A stretch of 9,696 nt of DNA from Chloroflexota bacterium (GCA_028875085.1 JAPPFU010000250.1:1-9696), one strand, 5' to 3'. Shown: positions 1 to 6,527, numbered from the stretch's first letter. The notes: generated from the sequence alone by a model not told the origin. Made by a program: numbers and translations.

Positions 1-1
1 G

Positions 2-592
2 GAGTTCGAGGACGGCGTCTTCTCCAGCAACCACGACTCGGAGTTGAAGATCACCTTCAAGGAGCTGGCCGCCAAGCTCACCGAGACCGGCGGGCCTCTC
101 GCCGCCAGCGGCTCCATCCGCCAGCGCGGCAGCGGCGGCGGGTTCGGCGCTCACCTGGTGGACGTGGAGATTGACCCGGAGACGGGCAAGGTGGACGTGG
201 TGCGCTACACCGCCGCGCAGGACGTAGGCAAGGCGATCCACCCCTCCTACGTGGAGGGGCAGATACAGGGCGGCGCCACGCAGGGCATCGGCTGGGCGCT
301 GAACGAGGAGTACTTCTGGAACGACCAGGGCGTGATGGAGAACTCCACCTTCCTCGACTACCGCATGCCGACGGCGCTCGACCTGCCGATGATCGACACG
401 ATCGTCGTCGAGGTGCCGAACCCCAGCCACCCCTTCGGCGTGCGCGGCGTCGGGGAGACGCCCATCGTCTCCCCGGTCGGCGCCATCGCCAACGCCATCC
501 ACGACGCGGTGGGCGTGCGCCTCACCCAAGCGCCGATGAAGCCGCAGCGCGTCCTCGCCGCCATCAAGGAGAAGAACGGCAACGGCGCGTAA
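2..592 (+). CDS. Molybdenum hydroxylase large subunit, C-terminal part (xanthine dehydrogenase / CO dehydrogenase-like family)
   Basis: This is the last 196 residues of a molybdopterin-binding hydroxylase large subunit; the reading frame is open from base 2, so the start lies outside the window. Enzymes of this family hydroxylate C-H bonds of aldehydes or N-heterocycles using water as oxygen source, working with an FAD and a [2Fe-2S] subunit. Visible family marks are the segment VDVEIDPETGKVDVVRYTAAQDVGKAIHP, split here as VDVEIDPETG then KVDVVRYTAAQDVGKAIHP, the following QIQGGATQGIGWAL stretch, and GVRGVGET, whose Glu (codon 455-457) aligns with the catalytic glutamate of the family. The C-terminus ends in an ordinary basic/hydrophilic tail. 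It is a paralogue of the complete large subunit at 7006-9246, recognisably similar but clearly diverged. Its own FAD and iron-sulfur subunits are not in view and may lie upstream. A MoaD-like gene follows after 4 nt. Substrate unknown. Confidence 0.93.
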   Translation, partial: EFEDGVFSSNHDSELKITFKELAAKLTETGGPLAASGSIRQRGSGGGFGAHLVDVEIDPETGKVDVVRYTAAQDVGKAIHPSYVEGQIQGGATQGIGWALNEEYFWNDQGVMENSTFLDYRMPTALDLPMIDTIVVEVPNPSHPFGVRGVGETPIVSPVGAIANAIHDAVGVRLTQAPMKPQRVLAAIKEKNGNGA

Positions 593-596
593 CCGC

Positions 597-860
597 ATGC
601 CGACACTCTTCATCCCCATCCACATGCGCAGGTTCACCGGCGGCGCGGAGCGCGTGGAGGTGGAGGGCGCGACGCTCCGCCATGCGCTCGATCAGCTGGC
701 CGGGCGCCACCCCGACGTTATGGCCGAGATCGTCCAGGGCGACCGCATCCGCCCGGGCCTCGCCGCCGTGGTGGACGGCGAGCAGACGGTGGAGGGGCTG
801 CGCGCCCCCCTCAAGCCCACCTCCGAGGTCCACTTCCTGCGCCCCATCGCCGGGGGCTGA
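597..860 (+). CDS. MoaD/ThiS-family ubiquitin-like sulfur carrier protein
   Basis: An 87-residue protein with the layout of the beta-grasp sulfur carriers: a first strand MPTLFIPIHMRRFTGG, a helix around residues 25-45 (ATLRHALDQLAGRHPDV), a VVDGE turn near 58-62, and a C-terminal strand EVHFLRPIAGG ending exactly at the Gly-Gly (86-87) that is adenylated and thiocarboxylated by MoeB/ThiF-type E1-like enzymes. MoaD delivers sulfur for molybdopterin synthesis together with MoaE; ThiS does so for thiazole. The start ATG is 4 nt after the stop of the Mo-hydroxylase large subunit and has no clear Shine-Dalgarno sequence, so translation probably depends on coupling to the upstream gene. The position beside a molybdopterin enzyme favours a role in molybdenum cofactor supply, but no MoaE or E1 gene is in the window, and a role in another sulfur-transfer reaction or in protein modification cannot be excluded. 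Confidence 0.85.
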   Translation: MPTLFIPIHMRRFTGGAERVEVEGATLRHALDQLAGRHPDVMAEIVQGDRIRPGLAAVVDGEQTVEGLRAPLKPTSEVHFLRPIAGG

Positions 861-869
861 GGGCGCGTT

Positions 870-2030
870 ATGAGACTCGCCGCCCGCATGTCGCGGCTGG
901 GGACGGAGACGGCGTTCGAGGCATTGGCGCGCGCCAGGGCGCTGGAGGCGCAGGGGCGCAGCATCATCCACCTGGGCATCGGCGAGCCGGACTTCGACAC
1001 GCCGGAGCACATCCGCGACGCCGCCAAGCACGCGCTCGACCAGGGCCACACCCACTACACGCCTTCGCCCGGCATCATGGACGTGCGCGAGGCCATCGCC
1101 CGCCACCAGGCGCTGCGCCAGGGCTACGAGGTTGCGCCGAGCAGCGTTATCGTAACCCCCGGCGGCAAGCCCGTGATGTTCTTCACCATCTTGGCGCTCG
1201 CCGAGCCGGGCGACGAGGTTATCTACCCCAATCCCGGCTTCCCCATCTACGAATCGATGATCCGCTTCGCCGGGGCGACGCCCGTGGCGTGGCCATTGCG
1301 CGAGGAGAACGACTTCGCCGCCGACGTAGATGAACTGCGTTCGCTGGTCTCCCCGCGCACCAAACTCATCATCGTCAACTCGCCCAACAATCCGTGCGGC
1401 AGTGTCATACCGCCCAACGGCCTGCGCCGTATCGCCGAGATCGCCAACGAGGCGGACACGACGGTGCTGAGCGACGAGATCTACAAGGACTTCTACTTCG
1501 AGGGCGAGCACGTCTCCATCACCGGCTTCGCGGGGATGCGCGAGCGCAGCGTCATTCTCGACGGCCTCTCCAAGTCGTACGCGATGACGGGCTGGCGCCT
1601 CGGCTACGGCGTGTTCCCGGAGCCGCTCGTGGAGCCGGTGTCGCGCCTGATGACCAACAGCGTGTCCTGCACGGCGGCATTCACGCAGATGGCCGCCGTT
1701 ACCGCGTTGGAGGCGCCGCAGGACGGCGTGCGCGCGATGGTGGCGGAGTTCGCTGAGCGCCGCGACATCACCGTCGACGGACTGAACGCGCTGCCAGGCG
1801 TGCGCTGCCGCACGCCAAAGGGCGCCTTCTACGCCTTCCCCAACGTCGAGGGCACGGGGCTGTCCAGCCAGGAGTTCGAGCGCAAGATGCTGAACGACGC
1901 GGGCGTGTCGTTGCTGTCCGGCACGGCGTTCGGCGAACTCGGCCAAGGCTACGTGCGCGTCTCCTTCGCCAACTCCGCCGCGAACCTGCGTGAAGCACTG
2001 GCGCGGATGGAGCGCGCGCTCGCAGGGTAG
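870..2030 (+). CDS. Class I/II PLP-dependent aminotransferase (aspartate aminotransferase-like)
   Basis: A 386-residue fold-type I aminotransferase, full length for the family. It moves an amino group between an amino acid and a 2-oxo acid using pyridoxal phosphate in the cytoplasm. Visible motifs are HLGIGEPDFDTP (34-45), the PLP-phosphate/ring region around TPGGKPVMF (96-104), NSPNNPCG (170-177), SDEIY (201-205, Asp202 and Tyr205 contacting the cofactor), the Schiff-base lysine Lys235 in LSKSYAMTGWRLGY, and Arg363 in YVRVSFA, which aligns with the arginine that binds the substrate alpha-carboxylate. The ATG at 870 follows a GAGG at 859-862 with 7 nt spacing; Met7 is a less likely alternative. 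The gene starts 9 nt after the MoaD-like gene and is probably co-transcribed with it. The motifs do not settle the amino acid used; aspartate, alanine or aromatic substrates are all possible. A hairpin follows 4 nt after the stop. Confidence 0.92.
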   Translation: MRLAARMSRLGTETAFEALARARALEAQGRSIIHLGIGEPDFDTPEHIRDAAKHALDQGHTHYTPSPGIMDVREAIARHQALRQGYEVAPSSVIVTPGGKPVMFFTILALAEPGDEVIYPNPGFPIYESMIRFAGATPVAWPLREENDFAADVDELRSLVSPRTKLIIVNSPNNPCGSVIPPNGLRRIAEIANEADTTVLSDEIYKDFYFEGEHVSITGFAGMRERSVILDGLSKSYAMTGWRLGYGVFPEPLVEPVSRLMTNSVSCTAAFTQMAAVTALEAPQDGVRAMVAEFAERRDITVDGLNALPGVRCRTPKGAFYAFPNVEGTGLSSQEFERKMLNDAGVSLLSGTAFGELGQGYVRVSFANSAANLREALARMERALAG

Positions 2031-2034
2031 CGGG

Positions 2035-2060
2035 GAAGGGCGTTTGCCCTTCGAGTTCCT
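2035..2060 (+). terminator. Probable transcription terminator hairpin after the aminotransferase gene
   Basis: Perfect inverted repeat GAAGGGC (2035-2041), loop GTTT, GCCCTTC (2046-2052), beginning 4 nt after the aminotransferase stop codon and followed by a short T-rich run (TTCCTT, 2055-2061). The stem is strong, but the T tract is weak and interrupted, so termination may be partial. No similar hairpin separates the three upstream genes, which fits them forming one transcript. Confidence 0.5.
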
Positions 2061-2090
2061 TGAGGGCGGGCGGTGGTCGGAGGCGCGGAC

Positions 2091-2109
2091 TATACTTGAG
2101 GGTAGAGGA
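2091..2109 (+). promoter_or_regulatory. -10-like element TATACT and ribosome binding site of the aspartic protease gene
   Basis: TATACT (2091-2096) matches the sigma-70 -10 consensus at five of six positions and stands out in this GC-rich sequence. It lies downstream of the hairpin at 2035-2052. No convincing -35 box is present at 16-18 nt upstream; TTGAGG at 2060-2065 is too far away at 25 nt. AGAGGA (2104-2109) lies 9 nt before the ATG at 2119 and is a good Shine-Dalgarno sequence. Together these suggest that the protease gene has its own transcript with a very short leader. Confidence 0.4.
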
Positions 2110-2118
2110 CACTTGACG

Positions 2119-2475
2119 ATGGGAACCTTCACGAGCGCGCTCCGGGTAACGGGCATGGACGGCCAGCGCTCCGCGGACGTAGAGGCGGTGGTGGACACGG
2201 GCGCGGCCTACACGACGCTGCCTGGCCGCCTCCTGCGCGAGTTGGGCATCGCACCCATGGGCAAGCGCCGCTTCCTGCTGGCCGACGGGCGCTCCGTGGA
2301 TATGGAGTACGGCAGGGCTTGGGTGACCATCGGCAGCGAGAGCGAGGTGACCCTCGTGGTGTTCGGCGAGGACGACGGGCCGCTGCTGCTGGGCGCGTAC
2401 ACGTTGGAGGGCCTCGCCCTAGCCGCCGACCCGGTGGCGCAACGCCTCGTCCCCACTCACCTCATCATGTACTAG
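2119..2475 (+). CDS. Small clan AA (retropepsin-like) aspartic protease
   Basis: A 118-residue single-domain aspartyl protease-like protein. The catalytic signature is AVVDTGAAYTTLP (residues 23-35, catalytic Asp26 in DTGA), followed by LLRELGI, a flap-like region and the family's hydrophobic-hydrophobic-Gly motif in PLLLGAYTLEGLALAADP. Only one DTG motif is present, so an active enzyme would have to be a homodimer, as in retroviral proteases. The open frame extends upstream into the aminotransferase gene, but the ATG at 2119 is chosen because AGAGGA precedes it at 9 nt and because the longer form would overlap the upstream gene. There is no signal peptide or membrane segment. No gag, polymerase or other retroelement gene adjoins it. 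Proteins of this type are widespread in bacteria and mostly uncharacterised; the cellular substrate is unknown. It converges on the UbiD gene. Confidence 0.82.
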   Translation: MGTFTSALRVTGMDGQRSADVEAVVDTGAAYTTLPGRLLRELGIAPMGKRRFLLADGRSVDMEYGRAWVTIGSESEVTLVVFGEDDGPLLLGAYTLEGLALAADPVAQRLVPTHLIMY

Positions 2476-2496
2476 GATTCGCGCGCCGTCCCGCCC

Positions 2497-2549
2497 GAAT
2501 CGAAGCGAGATTCCCGCGTGCGCGGGAATGACGGAATAAAGGCGGGAAT
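2497..2549. repeat. Palindromic intergenic repeat (REP-like), possible bidirectional terminator
   Basis: The core is a perfect palindrome ATTCCCGCG (2510-2518), TG, CGCGGGAAT (2521-2529), flanked by CGAATCGAAGCGAG upstream and GACGGAATAAA downstream. A further GCGGGAAT follows at 2542-2549. Read on the minus strand it encodes the phrase SFPRTRESR, which from experience is a signature of short dispersed intergenic repeats wrongly translated in many bacterial genomes. It lies between convergent genes, where a stem of this strength could end transcription from both sides; no long T tract accompanies it. Only one copy is visible in this window, so the repeat call relies on recognition and not on counted copies. 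Confidence 0.55.
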
Positions 2550-2572
2550 CGCCGATGGGTCTCCCGCGCCCC

Positions 2573-4078
2573 CTACTCTCTGCGCTTTACGCTCGGCGCG
2601 CCCCACCCCGCCCGACGCGCTCGCTCCACGCCCTGGCGCACTTTGCCGTCGGGCGTGAAGAGGTTGGGCCACTGCGTGCGCAACGCGTCGGCTTCCGCGC
2701 GCGTCTTGCGCGCCACGCCGGGGAAGGTGTCGAGGCGGTCGTAGGGGCGGCAGGCATCGATAATCATGCGGTTGTTGTAGTAGCGGCCCGCTTCGCCTCC
2801 GTAAGACATCGGGTCGAGCGAGGTGCTCCACATCTTGCGCACGACGTCGATGTCCTCCGTTACCTCGGTGCGCGTGCAGAGCGCCCACAGCACCTCGTTG
2901 GTGTCGGTCGGGTCGATGTCGTCGTCCACGACGATGACGAACCGGTTGGCGTAGGCGCCCGCGTGGACGGACGTCGCCGCGTGACCGACCTGCTTGGCGT
3001 GGCCTGGGTAGAGTTGCGTGATGGCGATGACGTTGAGCAGGCGTCCGCCGCCCGCCTCGTGCGACCACGCCCCAACGACGCCGGGGATGCCCGCGCGCTC
3101 CAACTCGTTCCACAGCAGGGCGGCGCGCATCGGGCTGCGGAAGTAGGTGTTGTCGTTAGGCGGCTTGCCTGGCAGGCAGCCGAGGATGATGGGGTCATCG
3201 CGCCACAGGACGGAGGAGACGTTGATGACGGGCATATCGCGCTCGCCGCCCGCGTAGTAGCCCGTCCACTCGCCGAACGGCCCCTCGGCGTGCGTCTCGC
3301 CGATGGGGATCTCGCCCTCGATCACCAGTTCGGACGACGCGGGCACGGGCAGGCCCGTTTCGGGCGCGGCGACGACATCGAGCGCCTGGCCGCGGACGCC
3401 ACCCGCTACGGCGTACTCGTCCACGCCGTAGTCCACCTCGATGCCGCCGAGCACCAACAGGAGCGGGTCGTGGCCGAAGGAGACGGCCACCGGGCACGCC
3501 TCGCCCCGCGCCCAATACTTGTCGCGGATGAGGCGCCCGTGCTTGCCGGGCGAAATCATGATGCCCAGCGTCTTCTCGTCGTGCACCTGCACGCGGTACG
3601 TCCCCGCGTTCACCCACCCGGTGTCGGGGTCTTTGGTCAGCACGATGCAGCCTGTGCCGAGGAAGCGCCCGCCATCGTCCGTGTGCCACACCGGGGCGGG
3701 GAACTGCGTTACGTCGACATGCTCGCCGACGGCGCGGTTCTCCAGCACCGGGCCGTCCTCCACCAGCACGGGCGGGATAGGCTCCATGTGTTGGATCCTG
3801 TCGCGCCACTCGCGCACGAACTCCTGCCGGGTGAGCGTGGTGGGCAGGCCGAGCGTGAGCAGCACACGGGGCAGCGAGGTCAGGACGTTGGCGACGAGGC
3901 GCTGGTCGTCCGCGTACCCCTTGATGCGCTCGAAGAGCAGCGCCGGATTCTCCATCTCCCACTGGAACAGGTCGACGATGCCGCCCAGTTCGAGATGCGG
4001 GTCGGCGCCCTCGACGCGCGTCAACTCGCCCATCGCCTCGACGCCCTCCAGCCACTCGCGCAGGTCGCTTACCGCCAT
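2573..4078 (-). CDS. UbiD-family prFMN-dependent (de)carboxylase
   Basis: A 501-residue protein, normal length for UbiD enzymes, which add or remove carboxyl groups on aromatic or alpha,beta-unsaturated acids with prenylated FMN and a divalent metal. The catalytic Glu-Arg-Glu set is visible: Arg162 in NAGTYRVQV, and Glu265 and Glu270 in AEGPFGEWTGYY, five residues apart as in fungal ferulate decarboxylase. Other marks are GKHGRLIRDKY (178-188), SFGHDPLLLVLGG (200-212), SSELVIEGEIPIGE (248-261, containing the probable metal-binding Glu250), GCLPGKPPNDNTY and VVDDDIDP. The ATG at 4078 is set by a GGAG (4087-4090) 8 nt upstream that overlaps the end of the CoxG gene; 5 nt separate the two genes. 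The frame stays open further upstream only as a shadow of CoxG. The cofactor supplier UbiX is at 9239, in the facing operon. The general fold and chemistry are secure; the substrate is not. Confidence 0.93.
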   Translation of the reverse strand: MAVSDLREWLEGVEAMGELTRVEGADPHLELGGIVDLFQWEMENPALLFERIKGYADDQRLVANVLTSLPRVLLTLGLPTTLTRQEFVREWRDRIQHMEPIPPVLVEDGPVLENRAVGEHVDVTQFPAPVWHTDDGGRFLGTGCIVLTKDPDTGWVNAGTYRVQVHDEKTLGIMISPGKHGRLIRDKYWARGEACPVAVSFGHDPLLLVLGGIEVDYGVDEYAVAGGVRGQALDVVAAPETGLPVPASSELVIEGEIPIGETHAEGPFGEWTGYYAGGERDMPVINVSSVLWRDDPIILGCLPGKPPNDNTYFRSPMRAALLWNELERAGIPGVVGAWSHEAGGGRLLNVIAITQLYPGHAKQVGHAATSVHAGAYANRFVIVVDDDIDPTDTNEVLWALCTRTEVTEDIDVVRKMWSTSLDPMSYGGEAGRYYNNRMIIDACRPYDRLDTFPGVARKTRAEADALRTQWPNLFTPDGKVRQGVERARRAGWGAPSVKRRE

Positions 4079-4083
4079 TGTCT

Positions 4084-4533
4084 CTACTCCACGTCTAGTT
4101 CCGCCGCGATGCGCTCGCTGAACTCGCGGCGCGTCTCCTCCGCCTTGCGCTTGACCGCCGAGTTGCCCAACGTGGCCATCCGCCCCGTCAGCGCGAAGTC
4201 GAGGCCGTACTTGACCAGCGTTCCGCCGCCGGGCGCCTCCTCCAATTCGAGGGAGAGGCGGTTGAGCTTGAGGCGGTTGCCCATCCGGTCTTGGCCACCT
4301 CCGGAGACGACCACGCGCTCCATCTCGACCGCCTCCTGCACGGCCAGGTCGAGGTCGAAGGCGACCTTGAACGGGCCGACACGCTGCGCGACGCGGGCGC
4401 GGTACGCGTCCGGCCCGGTGGACGTTATCGACTCGCAACCGGGCAAGCAGCGGGCGACGCGCGGCAAATCCCAGAAGAGGCGCCACACCTCGCTCGGCGG
4501 CGCGCTTACGCTGAATTCGTCGCTCAGCTCCAT
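4084..4533 (-). CDS. CoxG-like SRPBCC (START-like) domain protein
   Basis: A 149-residue protein of the carbon monoxide dehydrogenase subunit G family, a helix-grip fold with a hydrophobic ligand cavity. Family marks are FSVSAPPSEVWRLFWDLPRVA then RCLPGCESI (together residues 7-36), VGPFKVAFDLDL (52-63) and the C-terminal ALTGRMATLGNSAVK (114-128). CoxG proteins accompany Mo-containing CO dehydrogenases and related hydroxylases and have been linked to membrane recruitment of the enzyme and to quinone handling. This copy ends just after the core domain and has no C-terminal membrane helix, which some members carry. AGGGGAG (4544-4550) lies 10 nt before the ATG. The gene is 3 nt from the upstream oxidoreductase gene and 5 nt from UbiD, so it is co-transcribed with them and not with the hydroxylase subunits on the other strand. 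Ligand binding by another small molecule is equally possible for this fold. Confidence 0.88.
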   Translation of the reverse strand: MELSDEFSVSAPPSEVWRLFWDLPRVARCLPGCESITSTGPDAYRARVAQRVGPFKVAFDLDLAVQEAVEMERVVVSGGGQDRMGNRLKLNRLSLELEEAPGGGTLVKYGLDFALTGRMATLGNSAVKRKAEETRREFSERIAAELDVE

Positions 4534-4536
4534 TGC

Positions 4537-5544
4537 CTAGCCGCTCCCCTGCCCCGGCGCGTTAATCACGCCCTCGGCGAACCGCAGCAGATACTCCTTG
4601 CGCGCTTCCAGGCCCTTCGGCAAGTTGTAGAAGGTCACGTTCACGAAGTCTACGCCGTGCTCGGCCAGCGTGCCGAATCCCTCTAAGCAGTCCTGCGCGT
4701 TACCGGTTACGGCCCAATCCTCGACCTTGGACTCCTCGCCGATATTGATGCGCACCATAGTGTCCTCCTGCATGTCCCACGTGCGGTACATGCGATAGGA
4801 AGACTCGGCGGCCTCGGCGGCCTGTTCGATGGCGCTGCGTTTGTCGTCGGCGAACGCGACGCCGCGCGAGATGGTGAGGCGGCCTGGGCTGAGGCCGTGC
4901 GCGGCGCGTTCGTCGCGGTAGGCCGCCGCGAGCACGGGCACGTCCGCGAATCCTATCTGCGGCGCCAGGTAGCATGCGTCGGCAATGCGCGCCGCCCGCC
5001 GAACGGCGCCGTCGCTCTGGCACGCGATCCAGATGGGCGGATGCGGCTTTTGCACGGGCGTGAACCCCATCCGCGCGCCCTCCAGCCGCCAGTATGCCCC
5101 CGCGTGATCGACCGCTTCTCCCTGCCAAAGCTGCTTCATCGCCTCGATCGACTCGGTGAGGCGCGGGGCGCGCTCCTTGCGCGTCGCGCCGACGACGGCC
5201 AACTCCGCCTCGCGGTAGCCGATGCCTACGCCGAAGATGACGCGCCCTTTGGAAAGCTGGTCGAGCGTCGCGACCTCCTCGGCGGCCAGCACCGGGTTGT
5301 ACAGCGGCAGTAGCACGATGCCCGTGAGCAGGTTCATCTCTCCCGTCTCGGGGACGAGGCGCGCGAGCGCCTGAAAGGGCTGCGGCCAGACCGTGGGGTG
5401 CGAGATCCAATGCTGCGGCATCGTTACGGTGGAGAATCCCGCGTCGCGCGCAACGTGGCATATCTCCACCAGTTCGTCGAACTGCTCGTAGAGGGGCCGC
5501 GCGCGGTCGGTGAGGAAGGAGCGGAGGTAGAGGCCGTACTGCAT
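4537..5544 (-). CDS. Luciferase-like (LLM class) flavin-dependent oxidoreductase
   Basis: A 335-residue TIM-barrel protein of the bacterial luciferase-like superfamily, whose members use FMN or coenzyme F420 as monooxygenases, dehydrogenases or reductases. Visible features are the N-terminal barrel strand MQYGLYLRSF, the segment around STVTMPQHW (38-46), the highly typical LLPLYNPVLAAEE / DQLSKGRVIFGVGIGYRE (78-112), the KQLWQGE helix (137-143), and KPHPPIWIACQSDGAVRRAAR (166-186), which binds flavin phosphate in relatives. No signal peptide is present. It is the first gene of the minus-strand operon with CoxG and UbiD. The ATG at 5544 has no Shine-Dalgarno sequence directly upstream (the preceding bases are CTCCCTCC), so initiation may be leaderless or weak. 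FMN versus F420 use and the substrate cannot be decided from the motifs. Expansions of this family are known from SAR202 Chloroflexota, where roles in oxidising recalcitrant organic matter have been proposed. Confidence 0.9.
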   Translation of the reverse strand: MQYGLYLRSFLTDRARPLYEQFDELVEICHVARDAGFSTVTMPQHWISHPTVWPQPFQALARLVPETGEMNLLTGIVLLPLYNPVLAAEEVATLDQLSKGRVIFGVGIGYREAELAVVGATRKERAPRLTESIEAMKQLWQGEAVDHAGAYWRLEGARMGFTPVQKPHPPIWIACQSDGAVRRAARIADACYLAPQIGFADVPVLAAAYRDERAAHGLSPGRLTISRGVAFADDKRSAIEQAAEAAESSYRMYRTWDMQEDTMVRINIGEESKVEDWAVTGNAQDCLEGFGTLAEHGVDFVNVTFYNLPKGLEARKEYLLRFAEGVINAPGQGSG

Positions 5545-5598
5545 GGAGGGAGAGCGCCTGCGCTAGATGAGGGTTAATGGTGAGGCTATCACGAACGT

Positions 5599-5659
5599 GC
5601 GCCCGCCTTGTGGCGGCGGGGCGCGCCGCCTAGCATAGCGCCCGCCAACGATTCGGGAG
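5599..5659 (+). promoter_or_regulatory. Putative promoter and operator-like repeats in the divergent intergenic region
   Basis: TTGTGG (5608-5613) and TAGCAT (5631-5636), separated by 17 nt, form a plausible sigma-70 promoter for the plus-strand hydroxylase operon. The spacer holds a 7-bp inverted repeat GGCGGCG (5612-5618) / CGCCGCC (5624-5630), and a 9-bp direct repeat GCGCCCGCC occurs at 5599-5607 and 5638-5646, flanking the promoter. Such repeats could bind a regulator, but in GC-rich DNA they can also arise by chance. GGGAG (5655-5659) lies 10 nt before the GTG start at 5670 and is the likely ribosome binding site. A promoter for the minus-strand operon must also lie in 5545-5669, but none stands out. 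Confidence 0.4.
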
Positions 5660-5669
5660 CGCAGCGCCG

Positions 5670-6527
5670 GTGAGACCATTCACACTTCACGAGCCGACCT
5701 CCGCGGCGGAGGCGTCCGCCCTGCTGCTGGAGCGCGGCGAGGCGGCGCGCCTCTACGCGGGCGGCACCGAGTTGCTGCTGGCAATGAAGGGCGGCTTCCT
5801 GCCCTGCGACCACCTGGTGAACGTGAAGACCATCCCCGGCATGGACGCTGTCGCGCTCGACGGCGGCGCCCTGGTAATCGGCGCGGCGGCGACGCACACG
5901 GCTATCGAGAGCGCGCCTATTGTGCGCGAGCGTTTCCCGCTCGTCGCGCAGGTGGAGCGGCGCGTCGCCAACGCGCGCGTCCGCAACGTGGGCACCCTCG
6001 CCGGGAATCTCTGCTTCGCCGAGCCGCACTCCGACCCCGCCGCGCTGCTCCTGCTCTACGACGCGGAGGCGGTGGTCGAGGGCGCATCCGGGGAGCGGCG
6101 AATCTCGATCGCCGACTTGCAGATCGCACCTTACGAAACGGCGCTCGAACCCGGCGAGGTGATGACCGCCGTCCGCATCTCTCCGCTGCCCGGCGGCGCG
6201 CGGGCGGCGTACCTGAAGTTCGGCATACACCACCGGCCAACCATCGGCGTCGGTGCGATGCTCCGCGTGGCGGAGGGCGTAGTCGTCGAGGCACGCCTAT
6301 CGCTGGGGAGCGTCCCGCCGGTAGCGCGCCGCCTCCCCGAGGCGGAGGCGCTGCTGCTCGGCGAGCGCGCCGAGCACCTGAATGCGGAGTCATCCGCTGT
6401 CGCAGAGGTGGCGGACGCAGCGGCAGCCCAGGCAGACGCGGTGGACGACCTTCACGGCAGCACGGAGTACAAGCGCCACCTGGTGGGCGTGTTCGTGCGC
6501 CGCGCTATCGCGCAGGCGGCGGCATGA
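5670..6527 (+). CDS. Molybdenum hydroxylase FAD-binding (medium) subunit, CoxM/CutM type
   Basis: A 285-residue FAD subunit of the xanthine dehydrogenase/CO dehydrogenase family, normal length. It takes electrons from the iron-sulfur subunit and passes them to the final acceptor (NAD, quinone or oxygen). The FAD-binding marks are YAGGTELLLAMK (29-40) and VRNVGTLAGNLCFAEPHSDP (104-123), the latter equivalent to the TIGGN-type motif of the family. The C-terminal CO_deh_flav_C-like part ends in STEYKRHLVGVFVRRA (264-279). The start is a GTG preceded by GGGAG at 10 nt; no upstream ATG is in frame within the gap. The stop overlaps the ATG of the next gene (ATGA, 6524-6527), so the subunits are translationally coupled. 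It is the first gene of an operon continuing through the [2Fe-2S] subunit, the large subunit and UbiX, in the medium-small-large order common in cox-like loci. Confidence 0.93.
   Translation: MRPFTLHEPTSAAEASALLLERGEAARLYAGGTELLLAMKGGFLPCDHLVNVKTIPGMDAVALDGGALVIGAAATHTAIESAPIVRERFPLVAQVERRVANARVRNVGTLAGNLCFAEPHSDPAALLLLYDAEAVVEGASGERRISIADLQIAPYETALEPGEVMTAVRISPLPGGARAAYLKFGIHHRPTIGVGAMLRVAEGVVVEARLSLGSVPPVARRLPEAEALLLGERAEHLNAESSAVAEVADAAAAQADAVDDLHGSTEYKRHLVGVFVRRAIAQAAA

Noticed and set aside
1990..2118. An N-terminal extension of the aspartic protease reaching back into the aminotransferase gene
   Set aside because: It would cross the stop region and hairpin of the upstream gene, and the ATG at 2119 has a well-spaced ribosome binding site directly before a normal family N-terminus.
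564..2198. A 544-codon open frame on the minus strand opposite the MoaD-like and aminotransferase genes
   Set aside because: Low-complexity Arg/Ala/Val composition, and it spans two confident genes and the hairpin between operons.
2542..2567. A second hairpin, GCGGGA (2542-2547) with TCCCGC (2562-2567)
   Set aside because: The stem is only 6 bp with a 14-nt loop in GC-rich DNA, which is too weak to call separately from the main palindrome.
4079..4486. An upstream extension of the UbiD frame through the CoxG gene
   Set aside because: This part overlaps CoxG in another frame. The ATG at 4078 has a GGAG at 8 nt and gives the standard UbiD length.
2555..4540. A 661-codon open frame on the plus strand opposite UbiD and CoxG
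   Set aside because: It is a product of high GC content and codon bias. The opposite strand encodes clear UbiD and CoxG motifs, while this frame yields a His/Arg/Val-rich sequence with no recognisable domain.
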